NCBI GenBank assembly: GCA_963978905.1
Contig: OZ022260.1
Span: forward strand, 44,909,551-44,973,550
DNA from: Trichostrongylus colubriformis
Lineage: Eukaryota > Nematoda > Chromadorea > Rhabditida > Trichostrongylidae
Direction of reading: 5' to 3'
DNA length: 64,000 bases
Position 1 is the first letter of the stretch, and each line of letters starts with the position of its first letter. Positions 63,421 through 64,000 of the stretch are shown here, in pieces. The translations under genes were made by a program, and so were the position numbers. The notes under the pieces were generated by a model, which saw nothing but the letters and a program-made list of their open reading frames with translations, ran no database searches and was not told where the DNA came from.

Positions 63421-63588
63421 ATGAATCAAGGTCACAAAGAGATGTTCACGATTCGTCCGCTGGCCGTGGGACGAACGAAAGAGGCGCTCAGGCTCTTCAA
63501 CAATAAAACATCTCTCAACGATGTCCACACCATCGTTGGACTGAAACCGGAAACGGGTGGAATAGAGCACTGGCCACGACCCCAATAA
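63421..63588 (+). CDS. Small ORF, 55 aa, unrecognised
   Basis: ATG with context GTTAGTCATGA opens 55 codons (MNQGHKEMFTIRPLAVGRTK, then a middle with LFNNKTSLNDVHTIVGL, ending HWPRPQ) and stops at TAA. The stop lies inside CCAATAAAAA, so a poly(A) signal overlaps it. Codon usage is coding-like, with C or G at most third positions. The protein is basic with no membrane segment. I cannot name a family. It would be transcribed away from the K2P/ESRP genes. It could be a short mitochondrial-type protein or the end of a larger gene. Confidence 0.35.
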   Translation: MNQGHKEMFTIRPLAVGRTKEALRLFNNKTSLNDVHTIVGLKPETGGIEHWPRPQ

Positions 63589-63713
63589 AAACGTCCAGCT
63601 GCAAAACCTTTCGCGAGAGGCTCTAGAGAACCTAAAACACCAAACGAGTCTAGAGGTGAATATCCATAAGGTAATCAGTGAACTTCCCATTTTTTAATCA
63701 CCTGGAAAGTACA

Positions 63714-63955
63714 GGGGCGGAGGTGGTGTAGTGACAGGTGGCGCACAACCCACTCCTATGGTGCGAGGATCAAATCCTGCAAAACGCCCGCCCTGGCCAA
63801 CCAGGCCTCCCCCGGGGTCGGCAAATTGGTACCAGACTCGTCTGGGAGGATAAAAGCACTGACTTGTACATCGGCTGGCCACCGCGTCATTGTATAGGCC
63901 ACATCACATTCACCAGACATCACGATTCTGAATGGAACTAGGATGTGCGGCGCAC
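63714..63955 (+). repeat. tRNA-derived SINE-like repeat (family S1), copy 2
   Basis: Head GGGCGGAGGTGGTGTAGTGA, B-box-like GGATCAAATCC, and body TTGGTACCAGACTCGTCTGG as in 49120-49358. The tail runs to GAACTAGGATGTGCGGCGC. Confidence 0.62.
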
Positions 63956-64000
63956 CTCAAGAAGGGGTTGATTACCGCCAAAAAACTTCACCCTATCGAA

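Overview
The window is eukaryotic DNA with no prokaryotic-style operons, and it looks like a clade V nematode (rhabditid or strongylid, hookworm-like). The reasons are short exons, splice acceptors of the TTTCAG type, GTAAG or GTGAG donors, a nematode-style TWK potassium-channel tail, an RTE-clade retrotransposon end, and a very high load of palindromic MITEs and tRNA-derived SINE-like repeats. The genus is inference; nothing in the window names the species.

The one gene that can be read almost completely lies on the minus strand between 60176 and 20127. It encodes a three-RRM splicing regulator of the ESRP/Fusilli family (the C. elegans member is, from memory, sym-2). Fifteen exons join in frame by hand: 60176-59897, 50307-50230, 44635-44581, 44487-44377, 43040-42918, 40027-39975, 29791-29697, 24491-24407, 24242-24121, 22416-22248, 21690-21575, 20869-20758, 20599-20511, 20451-20359 and 20273-20127. 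They total 1728 nt, or 575 codons plus stop. The 5' introns are up to about 10 kb and packed with mobile elements, while the last three introns are 59 to 158 bp.

Immediately upstream on the same strand are the last two exons of what looks like a two-pore-domain (TWK/K2P) potassium channel (60568-60427 and 60340-60193). Its stop codon is only 16 nt before the first ESRP ATG, and the ESRP frame is open through the whole channel exon. This gap-free junction is the most interesting structure in the window.

Two or more smaller genes are suggested. A two-exon plus-strand gene (35851-36148) sits inside an ESRP intron, antisense to the host. A series of basic, lysine/serine-rich minus-strand exons at 9.8-3.5 kb, most with phase-0 junctions, looks like an unrecognised gene downstream of ESRP. 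A 55-codon plus-strand ORF lies at 63421-63588. A few other isolated open stretches are listed with low confidence.

The rest is repeats. There are two or three related families of long-TIR elements with 9-bp target duplications (Mutator-like), a TA-inserting Tc1/mariner element with two nested TIR pairs, TA-flanked mariner-type MITEs, a 2.3-kb palindrome with a MITE inserted in one arm, a G-run MITE family, tRNA-derived SINE-like copies, and several tandem repeats. About 10.4-19 kb, 30.2-35 kb and 36.2-38.5 kb show little that is recognisable. I did not find a novel defence, toxin or biosynthetic system.
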